Part shown: positions 18,510-25,768 of the stretch, piece after piece
Layout: every line of letters starts with the position of its first letter
How positions within the stretch are numbered: the first letter of the stretch is position 1
Assembly: GCA_003153125.1 (NCBI GenBank)
Contig: PLWW01000074.1
Span: 1,789-39,229 of the forward strand
Reading direction: 5' to 3'
Length of the DNA stretch: 37,441 nt
DNA from: Candidatus Dormiibacterota bacterium
GTDB taxonomy: Bacteria; Chloroflexota; Dormibacteria; Aeolococcales; Aeolococcaceae
The notes under the pieces: generated by a model
The model's database searches: none
Told to the model about the DNA's origin: nothing
Seen by the model: only the letters and a program-made list of their open reading frames with translations
Made by a program: the position numbers and the translations under genes

Positions 18510-19250
18510 ATGTCTGCGACCGCCGAGCGTTCGGCGCGAGGCGCCTCGCCGATTCTCCTGCTGCTCGCCGCGCTCTGCTTCCTGCTTCCATTCGTGGGGG
18601 TGTCATGCAACACCGCGGCGGGCAGCGCCGCCCTCGGGGGGGCGCTCTCGCAGGCGGGAGGCTCCGGACTGTCGGGCAACTCCGATGCGATCACCAGGTG
18701 CGTCCAGGCGCTCAGCGGCCGCGACCTCGCCACCTACACCGGCGTCAACCTGCTGACCGGCAGTGACCCGACCACCGCCACCGACCTTCCCGGCTGCACC
18801 GGCTCGACGTCGTCACCCGCCCCGAGCCCGGCTGCGTCGTCGGGGGCTGCGATCGGTGTCCAGGCGCTGATCGTGGCGGCGGCGATCCTGATCCTCATCG
18901 GCATCCTGGCGACAGCCCTGCCGGGTCGCCTGCGCCCCGCCGTCGCCGGCTCGGCGGCACTGGTGGCTGCGGTGCTGGTCGCGGTCAACAACGTCGAGGT
19001 GCACACCCCGATCCTCGGCCGGCTCACCGCCGGCGGAGGCAACACGCTCTCCAGCCTCGGCGTGACGGGTGGAATCGAGACGTTCTTCAACATCCACGCG
19101 GCCATCGGGTTCACGCTGGTGCTGCTCGCCCTCGCCGTCGCCGTGGCCGTCAACGCGGTCGCCCTTGCGATGGGATCGGCAGCGCGCCTGACCACCCTGC
19201 CGGCATCGCCGCCGGGGAACCCACCACCACCCCCGCCACCCCGGGCCTGA
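18510..19250 (+). CDS. Unknown four-helix membrane protein
   Basis: Protein of 246 residues that I cannot assign. It has four predicted membrane segments: about 15-33, 113-137, 143-161 and 194-220. The first helix ends in FLLPFVGVSC, a pattern I have seen in unassigned actinobacterial membrane proteins. The loop between helices 1 and 2 (34-112) holds Cys64 and Cys96 and is Gly/Ser/Thr-rich; with Cys33 it could form external disulfides. The C-terminus is a short proline run followed by Arg-Ala, probably cytoplasmic. ATG 18510 is chosen by the GGGAG ribosome-binding site; the frame is open upstream. The neighbours give no clue to its role. Confidence 0.65.
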   Translation: MSATAERSARGASPILLLLAALCFLLPFVGVSCNTAAGSAALGGALSQAGGSGLSGNSDAITRCVQALSGRDLATYTGVNLLTGSDPTTATDLPGCTGSTSSPAPSPAASSGAAIGVQALIVAAAILILIGILATALPGRLRPAVAGSAALVAAVLVAVNNVEVHTPILGRLTAGGGNTLSSLGVTGGIETFFNIHAAIGFTLVLLALAVAVAVNAVALAMGSAARLTTLPASPPGNPPPPPPPRA

Positions 19251-19270
19251 CGGGGAGGGGTTTCACCGGG

Positions 19271-20017
19271 TCAGTGCGAGACCTGGAGCCACACCGCGGC
19301 GGCAAGGCCGAGGGCCACCACCACGAGGCGGAGCGGCTGGTCGGGGATGCGTCGCGCCGCCGATGCGCCGATGCGCCCGCCCACCAGCGTGGATGGCGCC
19401 AGGACGAGCACGTACACCCAGTGCACAGGCGCGAAGAAGGCGAAGACCAGTCCCGAGACCAGGTTCATGGCCCCGGCGAGCGGTACCTTGAGCGCGTTGA
19501 GGCGCTGCAGGCTGTCGCGGACGGTGACCGCGAGGAGGGCGAGCAGGAGCACGCTCACCGCGGCGCCGAAGTAGCCCCCGTACACCGCCGAGACGAGTGT
19601 GCCGGTGCGCAGCAGCCAGGTCCGGTGGCGGCGCCGGTTCTCCAGCGTTCGTGCAATGCGGCGCTGCATGAGGAGGAGCACGCAGGCCACGACGATGAGC
19701 AGAGGTACCACCCTGCTGAACACGTGTGCCGGGGTGAGCAGGAGCAGCACGGCGCCGGCGACGGCTCCGAACGCCGAGATGGGCAGGAGGACGAGCAGGC
19801 GGGACCGCTGGGAGGCGAGCTCGTGACGAAAGCCGAGGACACCGCCCAGCCCGGCCGGGGCGATGCCCAGCGTGTTGGTGACGTTGGCGTCGAGCGGGGG
19901 CAGGCCGAGGGCGACGAGGAGTGGGAAGCTGAGCAGCGACCCACCCCCGGCGATGGTGTTGGCGGTGCCGGCAACGATGCCCGCGCTCAGCACCAGCAGG
20001 AGGTCGCGGAGGCTCAC
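19271..20017 (-). CDS. TSUP (TauE/SafE) family transporter
   Basis: Integral membrane protein of 248 residues of the sulfite exporter TauE/SafE family. The first half has the family pattern GTANTIAGGGSLLSFPLL (17-34) then NVTNTLGIAP; the second repeat holds ALKVPLAGAMNLVSGLVFAF. Around eight hydrophobic segments are visible. Members carry sulfite, sulfoacetate or other organosulfur and carboxylate anions; the substrate is unknown. Start GTG 20017 is 12 nt after the SDR gene's stop, so the two are probably co-transcribed. It converges on the unknown membrane protein gene with a 20-nt gap. Confidence 0.85.
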   Translation of the reverse strand: MSLRDLLLVLSAGIVAGTANTIAGGGSLLSFPLLVALGLPPLDANVTNTLGIAPAGLGGVLGFRHELASQRSRLLVLLPISAFGAVAGAVLLLLTPAHVFSRVVPLLIVVACVLLLMQRRIARTLENRRRHRTWLLRTGTLVSAVYGGYFGAAVSVLLLALLAVTVRDSLQRLNALKVPLAGAMNLVSGLVFAFFAPVHWVYVLVLAPSTLVGGRIGASAARRIPDQPLRLVVVALGLAAAVWLQVSH

Positions 20018-20029
20018 CGCGAGCCGCGG

Positions 20030-20935
20030 CTACCGGCCGCCGCCGAGGAACGGGATGCCGTACGTCTCCAATCGTGAACCGACCGATGACCCCCATACCT
20101 CGGCGATGGCGTCGGCGGTCCAGCCGCCGCCACGGTAGGCGGCGCTGATCTCCTGGGGGTGTGACCACAGCGAGAGCTTGTCGCCACCGAGCCCGATGCA
20201 CTGCCCGGTCACGTCCCTGGCGGCGTCGGAGCAGAGGAAGACGACCAGGGGGGCGACGTCCTCGGGCGTGCCCATGCCCATCTCCTTGCGGACCGTGTCG
20301 GGGAGTGGTTCGCCGTCGGCTGCCGACCTGACCAGCTCCGCCATGCCCGGGATGCTGGCGATCATCCGCGTCATGGCGTTGGGGACGATGGCGTTGACGG
20401 TGATCTCGGCCCGGGCCAGCTCCATCGCCCAGGTGCGCGCGAATGCGGCGATGCCGGCCTTGGCTGCGGCGTAGTTGGTCTGTCCGAAGTTGCCCCGCTG
20501 ACCCGCCCACGAGGAGATCACCACGATGCGGCCGCCGCGGCCCTGCTCGCGCATCCTGATGGCGGCAGCCCGGGCGCACGTGAAGGTGCCTCGCAGGTGC
20601 GTGTCGATGACGGCGTCGAAGTCCTCGTCGCTCATCTTCCAGAGCACGCGGTCGCGCAGGATGCCCGCGTTGGTGCACATCACGTCGATGCCGCCGAAGC
20701 TGTCGACAGCGCGCTGCACCAGCCTGTCGGCGGCCTCGCCGCTGCCGACGGCGACCACCTCGGCAACCGCCCGTGCCCCCATGTCGGTGAGCTCCCTCAC
20801 GCAGGAGTCGGCGACGTCGGCGTCGACGTCGTTGACGACCACGGCGCAGCCCGCCTCGGCGAGAGCGCGCGCGTAGGCTCGCCCGATGCCCCGCCCGCTG
20901 CCGGTGACGACAGCGACCTTTCCGTCGAGATTCAT
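20030..20935 (-). CDS. SDR-family oxidoreductase
   Basis: NAD(P)-dependent short-chain dehydrogenase of 301 residues. The cofactor loop is TGSGRGIG (11-18), followed by NDVDAD at the end of strand 2, which favours NAD. NAG is present, and the catalytic set is Ser, Tyr and Lys in SSWAGQRGNFGQTNYAAAK. The C-terminal extension of about 45 residues, including TGQCIGLGGDKLSLWSHP, resembles the dehydrogenase domain of beta-oxidation multifunctional enzymes (HSD17B4-like), so a hydroxyacyl-CoA or steroid substrate is plausible. ATG 20935 has AGGAGGGAGC immediately upstream, an unusually strong ribosome-binding site; the frame runs 30 codons further but is not needed. Confidence 0.87.
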   Translation of the reverse strand: MNLDGKVAVVTGSGRGIGRAYARALAEAGCAVVVNDVDADVADSCVRELTDMGARAVAEVVAVGSGEAADRLVQRAVDSFGGIDVMCTNAGILRDRVLWKMSDEDFDAVIDTHLRGTFTCARAAAIRMREQGRGGRIVVISSWAGQRGNFGQTNYAAAKAGIAAFARTWAMELARAEITVNAIVPNAMTRMIASIPGMAELVRSAADGEPLPDTVRKEMGMGTPEDVAPLVVFLCSDAARDVTGQCIGLGGDKLSLWSHPQEISAAYRGGGWTADAIAEVWGSSVGSRLETYGIPFLGGGR

Positions 20936-20999
20936 GCTCCCTCCTGGTTGCGCCGAGCCGGCGCCGTCCATTCTCGCGATCGGGCCGGGCGCGCCGTCG

Positions 21000-21989
21000 T
21001 CACGACCCCAGGCGGCCACCGGCAACGATCTCGGCCACCACGTAGCCCACCCACGGCAGGCCGGCGAGGAGGAGCCAGCGTCCGTGCGCCGAGCCGCGAT
21101 GGAGGAGCGCCAGCAGGTACACGGCGACGCCGAGGGTGAGCAGGCCGCTGAGCACGCCGTTGAAGTCGGGCCGCCACGGCGTGAAGCTGAGCCCGATGAA
21201 GCCGAGGATGCATGCCTGGAAGGCGGCGGAGCCGGCCACGTTGCCGAAGGCGAGCGCGTCGTCGTGGCTGCGCACCCAGAGCACGCTGTTGAGGGTTTCG
21301 GGGAGCTCGGTGGCCACAGGGATGACGATCAGGGCGAGCGTCAGGGGATTGGTGTGCAGGGATGACGCCACGTCGTTGAGGCCGCGCACGAACAGCTCGG
21401 ACCCGAGGACGAGCATGGCCACGGCTCCCACCAGCTGGACGCCGATCAACCGCGATGCCGGCTCGCCGTCGCGCCAGCGAACCAGGTGCAGCGGCTCGGG
21501 CGCCGCCTCCGAGGGAGCGCCGCCGGCCAGGGTGGCGCGCACGTAGAGGGCGTACGCGACGAGCAGGCAGATGCCGAGGACGATCCGCAGCGGCCGCGGC
21601 AGGATGATGGCCACGAGCACCACGGAGAACCCCCCGATGAAGAGGCCGAGGTCGCGGCGCACCTGCCCTGCCTGCGGCTCGAGGCGGCGCCGGCTGCGCC
21701 GCAGCAGCACCGCCGCCCCGGTTACCGCCGTGCCCACGCCGAGGAGGAGAAAGGCCGAGCCGAGGACGGCGCCCGTGGCAACCGACGCCGCCGACGGCTC
21801 GCCGCTGATCAGCGCCACCACGGGCACCACCGTCTCGGGCAGCGACGTTCCCAGGGCTGCGAGCAGGCTGCCCGTGGCGCCGCTGGCGAGCTTGAGCCGA
21901 TAACCCGCCCACTCCACGGCGTTGGTGAACAGCTCCGATGCCGCCACGATCAGCACCAGGCCGCCCGCGAAGAGCAGGGCCGGGGTCAC
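21000..21989 (-). CDS. CaCA-superfamily cation exchanger
   Basis: Membrane antiporter of 329 residues with two alpha repeats in inverted arrangement and about ten hydrophobic segments. Repeat 1 has LGTSLPETV (46-54), repeat 2 VATELPETLNSV, so both ion-binding glutamates are present. The partner helices read GAVLGSAFLL and GNVAGSAAFQ: the position after Gly-Ser, normally Asn or Asp in Na+/Ca2+ exchangers, is Ala in both repeats. The central loop is short. It probably exchanges a cation such as Ca2+, Na+ or H+, but the changed sites make the ion uncertain. Start is GTG 21989, without a clear ribosome-binding site. Confidence 0.85.
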   Translation of the reverse strand: MTPALLFAGGLVLIVAASELFTNAVEWAGYRLKLASGATGSLLAALGTSLPETVVPVVALISGEPSAASVATGAVLGSAFLLLGVGTAVTGAAVLLRRSRRRLEPQAGQVRRDLGLFIGGFSVVLVAIILPRPLRIVLGICLLVAYALYVRATLAGGAPSEAAPEPLHLVRWRDGEPASRLIGVQLVGAVAMLVLGSELFVRGLNDVASSLHTNPLTLALIVIPVATELPETLNSVLWVRSHDDALAFGNVAGSAAFQACILGFIGLSFTPWRPDFNGVLSGLLTLGVAVYLLALLHRGSAHGRWLLLAGLPWVGYVVAEIVAGGRLGS

Positions 21990-22037
21990 GGCTGGGCGGA
22001 GTGGTCGGGCCCGCCCCCGCGGGCGACCGGCCGCTGT

Positions 22038-22592
22038 CTAGCCACCCTCGTGCCCCCCCCGGCCGCGCAGCCTGTCGAAGGGCGAGCTCAGCCAACTCGT
22101 GCTGAAGGCCGCCACGGTGCGCGGTGTGATCGGCTGCACGCGGTGCACGGGCGGAGCGCCCTCGGAACGGGCCAAGGCGTCGTAGACACGCTGGCGGCAC
22201 CAGGGGAATGCGGTGCGGGGGATCCCGTCGGCGGTGACGTACATGGTTCTCAGCGACTCGAGGCTCCAGCGCGCATGGCCGCCGGCGACCTCGGCGAGGA
22301 ACACGGCGTCCGCGGCGTTGCGCAGCCCGCTCCACGAGTACACGCCGACGAGGCCGCGGATGTTGACCCGCAGCCCGGTCTCCTCCTCGGCCTCGCGGAC
22401 CGCCGTCTGCGCGGGGTCCTCATCGGGCTCGACGTGGCCGCCGGGCAGCTCCCAACCGGGCGGGAAGGGACGCAGCTGGAGGAGGACACGCGAGCCGTCG
22501 AGAATCGCCACCTGGGCACCCTGCACCGGCCACACAACCCCGTCCACGACCACCTGCGACGGACTCTCGGCCCGGCGGTCGCGCCGCGTCAA
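22038..22592 (-). CDS. Nudix hydrolase
   Basis: Hydrolase of 184 residues acting on nucleoside diphosphates linked to another moiety. The Nudix box is complete, from GGHVEPDE through REAEEETGL, with all metal-binding glutamates. The first strand IDGSRVLLQLRPFPPGWELPG is typical. TTG 22592 overlaps the stop codon of the 81-residue protein gene by 4 nt and is given as start; a later GTG is possible because the first 15 residues are poorly conserved in type. It is the last gene of the operon with the anchored protein and the Get3-like ATPase. The substrate is unknown; ADP-ribose, dNTPs or sugar nucleotides are typical for the family. Confidence 0.88.
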   Translation of the reverse strand: MTRRDRRAESPSQVVVDGVVWPVQGAQVAILDGSRVLLQLRPFPPGWELPGGHVEPDEDPAQTAVREAEEETGLRVNIRGLVGVYSWSGLRNAADAVFLAEVAGGHARWSLESLRTMYVTADGIPRTAFPWCRQRVYDALARSEGAPPVHRVQPITPRTVAAFSTSWLSSPFDRLRGRGGHEGG

Positions 22593-22834
22593 TCTAGCTC
22601 GACACGCTTGGGACGGCGGGTCGCCGGCTTGCGCGTCGTGCCGCTGGCGCGCGGGTTGCGCGGGGTGCGGCCGGCGTTGTGTTCGATGATGACTGCGATG
22701 GCGAGGAGCAGCTCGCGCTGCGCGTTGAGGAGGTGCTGCTGGGCCTCGACGGGCACGAGCTCGGTGACCGAGCTGGCCAGGAGCCGCGCCGCGTCGCCCA
22801 ACACCTTTGCCGAAAAGACGCCGGCTTCGCTCAT
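22589..22834 (-). CDS. Small basic-tailed protein in the Get3-like operon
   Basis: Protein of 81 residues that I do not recognise. Residues 1-53 form two likely helices; the second (AQQHLLNAQRELLLAIAVII) is amphipathic to hydrophobic and could pack on a partner or membrane surface. Residues 54-81 are rich in Arg, Lys, Pro and Thr and probably disordered, ending in VELD. ATG 22834 overlaps the stop codon of the ATPase gene (ATGA), and its own stop overlaps the Nudix start, so it is made in step with both. A role as adaptor or RNA/ribosome-binding accessory of the ATPase is conceivable but only inferred from position and charge. Confidence 0.65.
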   Translation of the reverse strand: MSEAGVFSAKVLGDAARLLASSVTELVPVEAQQHLLNAQRELLLAIAVIIEHNAGRTPRNPRASGTTRKPATRRPKRVELD

Positions 22835-24003
22835 TTCGATGCTCCCGAAAAGGTGACCTTCAGCACACCATCATCGAGCTTTCCGCGGGTCACCTTGGTG
22901 CCGTTGAGCACCCGCGGAAGACTGATCTCACGTTTGTACGGGCCCACGCTGACGAAGAGCTCACCGGGGCGGTGGGTGATGTCGATCTCGTCCTTGCCGA
23001 CGAAGGGCAGCTGCAACCGCAGCTCGTAGTTGCTGCCCACCTTCTTGAGGTTCTGGGGCACGGTCGTGTAGAAGTGCTTGGTGGGATCGGTGTCGCCGAA
23101 GATCGCCTCGGCCATCTCACCCAGTGACTCCAGGCCCACGATCTCATGGTCGAACAGCGGCGTGCGCCGGATCGGGACCGGGGAGAACGCGGTGTCGACC
23201 ATGGCGTCGTACTTCTTCTGCGTGCGATGCCAGGCGGCGAAATACTCGTCGGTCACCTCCTCGGGGAGGACGCGGTTCACGATCACGAGGTCGGTGAGGT
23301 AGTCGTAGAGGCAGAGGTAGGTGAAGGCCCGCTGTGCCTCCTTGACCACCATCTTCTCGAGGTTCAGGACCAGGCGGATGGTGCACACCTTGGGATCGCC
23401 GAGGATGTTCTTCATGCCCTCGAGGTCGAAGAGGAGATCCTTGACGTGTCCGAAGATGTCGTCGGTGGGCAGGGGGATGTTGGTGAACGGCTGCACCATC
23501 GGCCGGGCCACCTTCCAGACCTTGCGTTCCAGCGGGAAGATCTTGGTGAGGTACCAGCGCGCCACGTCTGGGAAGGCGAGCAGCTGCAGGGTCTCACCGG
23601 TGGGCGCGCAGTCCACGATGACGACGTCGTAGTTGCCCTGCTCCTTGTGCCGCTTGATCCACATCAGGCTGGCCACCTCCTCCATGCCCGGCGGCGTGGC
23701 CATCTCCTCGGCGACGAAGTCGTCAACACCCCAGGAGGCGAACAGCGAGATCAGGTAGCGATGGACACGGTCCCAGTGCTCCTCCATCTCGTGGAGGGCG
23801 TTGATCTCCTGCGCGTCGAGGTTCTGCGTGACGTGGGTGGGATGATCGCCGAGCTCCATGTCGAACGAGTCGCCGAGGGAATGGGCGGCGTCCGTGGAGA
23901 TGATCAGGGTGCGATGGCCCAGCTTGGCGCAGGCCACGGCGGTCGCCGCAGCCACCGTGGTCTTGCCCACCCCGCCCTTGCCCGTGTAGAGAATGACCCG
24001 CAA
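22831..24003 (-). CDS. Get3/ArsA-type ATPase with C-terminal alpha-crystallin domain
   Basis: Soluble deviant-Walker-A ATPase of 390 residues. P-loop GKGGVGKTT (8-16), switch I DAAHSLGD (38-45) and switch II DCAPTGETLQLL (131-142) match Get3/ArsA. The hydrophobic middle region includes GMEEVASL (106-113). Residues about 325-387 form an HSP20-like alpha-crystallin domain (ELRLQLPFVGKDEIDI, LPRVLNG, LKVTFSG). There is one ATPase unit, not the A1-A2 tandem of arsenite pumps, no CxxC zinc clasp and no arsB/arsR nearby, so arsenite export is unlikely. The arrangement is that called Get3d in cyanobacteria and plants. Start is TTG 24003, 7 nt after the stop of the anchored protein. Client delivery is inferred from eukaryotic Get3. 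Confidence 0.88.
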   Translation of the reverse strand: MRVILYTGKGGVGKTTVAAATAVACAKLGHRTLIISTDAAHSLGDSFDMELGDHPTHVTQNLDAQEINALHEMEEHWDRVHRYLISLFASWGVDDFVAEEMATPPGMEEVASLMWIKRHKEQGNYDVVIVDCAPTGETLQLLAFPDVARWYLTKIFPLERKVWKVARPMVQPFTNIPLPTDDIFGHVKDLLFDLEGMKNILGDPKVCTIRLVLNLEKMVVKEAQRAFTYLCLYDYLTDLVIVNRVLPEEVTDEYFAAWHRTQKKYDAMVDTAFSPVPIRRTPLFDHEIVGLESLGEMAEAIFGDTDPTKHFYTTVPQNLKKVGSNYELRLQLPFVGKDEIDITHRPGELFVSVGPYKREISLPRVLNGTKVTRGKLDDGVLKVTFSGASK

Positions 24004-24010
24004 CAGCGGC

Positions 24011-24418
24011 CTACTTCACCACGTTGCTGACAATGATGTCCGCAATGATGATGAGCGCGATCATGATCCCGGCGATGATCGCGACGCGACGCAGGTCGGC
24101 CGGCACATAGGGGACACGGTCGAACGGGATGGCGGCGTCATCGCTCTCCAGCGGCTGGATGTAGCCGGGTGCCTGGCTGCGGGCCGGCCTGACGCGAAGC
24201 CCGGGGGTCAGCCCCGAGACGCGTTCCACGCGGCGCCGCGTCGGATCGGCATCGACCGCCGCCACCGGCACCGCGGGCACCGTCGTCACCGCCACAACGC
24301 CCGCGTCGTCATCGCCCGCCGCCGCCGTCGCTGGCGCGACGCCGTCGGGCACCGCCGCGGGCATGCCGGGCCGGCGCGTGGCGGCGCGCTGTTTCTGCTT
24401 GCGAGTCTTCTTGGCCAT
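24011..24418 (-). CDS. Tail-anchored-type single-span membrane protein
   Basis: Protein of 135 residues with no family I recognise. The N-terminus is strongly basic (MAKKTRKQKQRAATRR). Residues 21-60 are Ala/Val/Pro/Asp-rich and likely disordered, and 61-110 hold a basic stretch and a Pro/Tyr-rich part. The only membrane segment is residues 112-134, followed by a single Lys, so the protein must insert after translation is nearly or fully complete: tail-anchored topology, N-terminus in the cytoplasm. ATG 24418 is chosen because MAKK follows and a TACGCT box lies 12 nt upstream; the frame extends 30 codons further with no protein-like content. It is the first gene of the operon with the Get3-like ATPase, which makes it a candidate client or receptor. 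Confidence 0.75.
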   Translation of the reverse strand: MAKKTRKQKQRAATRRPGMPAAVPDGVAPATAAAGDDDAGVVAVTTVPAVPVAAVDADPTRRRVERVSGLTPGLRVRPARSQAPGYIQPLESDDAAIPFDRVPYVPADLRRVAIIAGIMIALIIIADIIVSNVVK

Positions 24419-24663
24419 GGCGCGCGGCGAAGCGTATCGGATCGAGTTCGGGGCCGCGCTCTCCCCCGTTGGGCCGCCCACCGAGGTGCCCTGCAGTGAC
24501 CCCCGCATGGTGTGGTATCTTGGTCATGGCACCACCAGATGTTGGGTCTGGCCCTTCATCCGGGAACCACGGGCAGCAGGCGCCGGAAGCCCTCACCACC
24601 CTCGGCTTCCATCCCGATCGAGGCCGATCCAATCCGGCGTCTGCAGCCCACCCCGGACGTCCG
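24419..24663. other. 245-nt intergenic region with possible RNA element
   Basis: The largest gap in the window, between the end of ychF and the anchored-protein gene. It contains a minus-strand TACGCT box (24431-24436) for that gene. On the plus strand there is a TATCTT hexamer (24516-24521) followed by a CCAGA-TCTGG hairpin with 7-nt loop (24535-24551) and further GC-rich segments. No coding frame here looks protein-like. I do not recognise a known RNA family; a small RNA or 5' regulatory element is possible but unproven. Confidence 0.3.
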
Positions 24664-25758
24664 TCAGACGTTGAACCGGAAATGCACGACGTCGCCGTCG
24701 CGGACGATGTAGTCGCGGCCCTCGAGGCGCTGCCTGCCCTGCTCGCGGAGCGTGTTGTACGAGCCGGCGGCGAGGAGATCCTCGGCGTCGCAGACCTCGG
24801 CGCGGATGAACCCCTTGGCGAAGTCGGTGTGGATCACGCCGGCGGCGTCCAGGGCGGTGAGCCCACGGCGCAGCTCCCAGGCGCGCACCTCCTTCTCCCC
24901 GGCGGTGAAGAAGGTGACCAGGTCGAGGAGGCTGTGGGCGTGGCGGGCGAGAAGGTCGAGGCCGGGCTCGGCGATGCCGAGGTCGGCGAGGAAGGCCTGG
25001 CGGTCGCCGGGGTCGAGCTCGGCCAGCTCGGACTCGATGCGCGCTGAGATGACCACCACGTCGGCGCCACTCTGCTCGGCGCGCGCGCGGATGGCCGCCG
25101 ACGGGGCGGCGGTGCTGGCTGTCTCGGCGACGTTGACGACCACCACGAGAGGGTTGGCGGTGAGCAGCCACAGCTCGTGGAGGGACGCCCGCTCGGCCGC
25201 GCTGAGACCGAGGGTGCGCACCGGGGCGCCGCCGTCGAGGTGGTCGCGCACGCGGCGCAGGACCTCGATGACCTCGGCGACGCTCTCCTTGTCCTTCTGC
25301 AGGCGAACCGCCTTCTCCGACTTGTCGAGGCGCTTGGTCACCGTCTCCAGGTCGGCGAGCTGCAGCTCGAGCTCCACGACGTCGATGTCGCGGACGGGGT
25401 CGACGCTGCCCTCGACGTGGGTGATGTCGGAGTCCTCGAAGTCACGCACCACCAATGCAATCGCGTCGCACTCGCGGATGTGGCCGAGGAACTTGTTGCC
25501 CAGGCCCTCGCCCCGGCTGGCTCCACGGACCAGGCCGGCGATGTCTGTGAAGGTCACCGTCACCGGGATGACCCGGGGCGGGTGGAACAGCTGGGCCAGC
25601 CGTTCGAGCCGCTCGTCGGGCACGGACACGACCCCGGTGTTGGGCTCGATCGTCGTGAACGGGTAGTTGCCCACGGTGGCGCCGGCCGCAGTCAGCGCGT
25701 TGAACAGCGTCGACTTGCCGGCGTTGGGCAGGCCGACGATGCCCACCGAGAGGCTCAT
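24664..25758 (-). CDS. ychF: Ribosome-binding ATPase/GTPase YchF (Obg family)
   Basis: Conserved P-loop NTPase of 364 residues linked to ribosomes and stress responses. G1 is GLPNAGKS (9-16), G3 region DIAGLVRGASRGEGLGNKFL, and the G4 motif is NVAE instead of NKxD, the change that makes YchF prefer ATP. A coiled-coil domain interrupts the G domain (around VELELQLADLETVTKRLDK), and the C-terminal TGS-like domain contains the WELRRGLTALDAAGVIHTDF and GRDYIVRDGD patterns. It begins 10 nt after lysC and probably shares the threonine operon transcript, though its function is unrelated. Confidence 0.95.
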   Translation of the reverse strand: MSLSVGIVGLPNAGKSTLFNALTAAGATVGNYPFTTIEPNTGVVSVPDERLERLAQLFHPPRVIPVTVTFTDIAGLVRGASRGEGLGNKFLGHIRECDAIALVVRDFEDSDITHVEGSVDPVRDIDVVELELQLADLETVTKRLDKSEKAVRLQKDKESVAEVIEVLRRVRDHLDGGAPVRTLGLSAAERASLHELWLLTANPLVVVVNVAETASTAAPSAAIRARAEQSGADVVVISARIESELAELDPGDRQAFLADLGIAEPGLDLLARHAHSLLDLVTFFTAGEKEVRAWELRRGLTALDAAGVIHTDFAKGFIRAEVCDAEDLLAAGSYNTLREQGRQRLEGRDYIVRDGDVVHFRFNV

Positions 25759-25768
25759 GCCGACGCTC

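Noticed and set aside
17969..18733. Long upstream extension of the lipoprotein frame
   Set aside because: It runs through the divergent promoter region and across csaA on the other strand; the lipoprotein signal peptide and GGGAGGGG site place the start at 17968.
22831..24003. Reading the ATPase as an arsenite pump subunit
   Set aside because: Only one ATPase unit is present, with an alpha-crystallin domain and no ArsA-type metal cysteines, and there is no arsB, arsR or arsD near it.
24469..25047. Plus-strand open frame of 192 codons covering the end of ychF
   Set aside because: It lies antisense to the well-supported ychF gene, has the base pattern expected of a shadow frame in high-GC DNA, and shows no recognisable domain.
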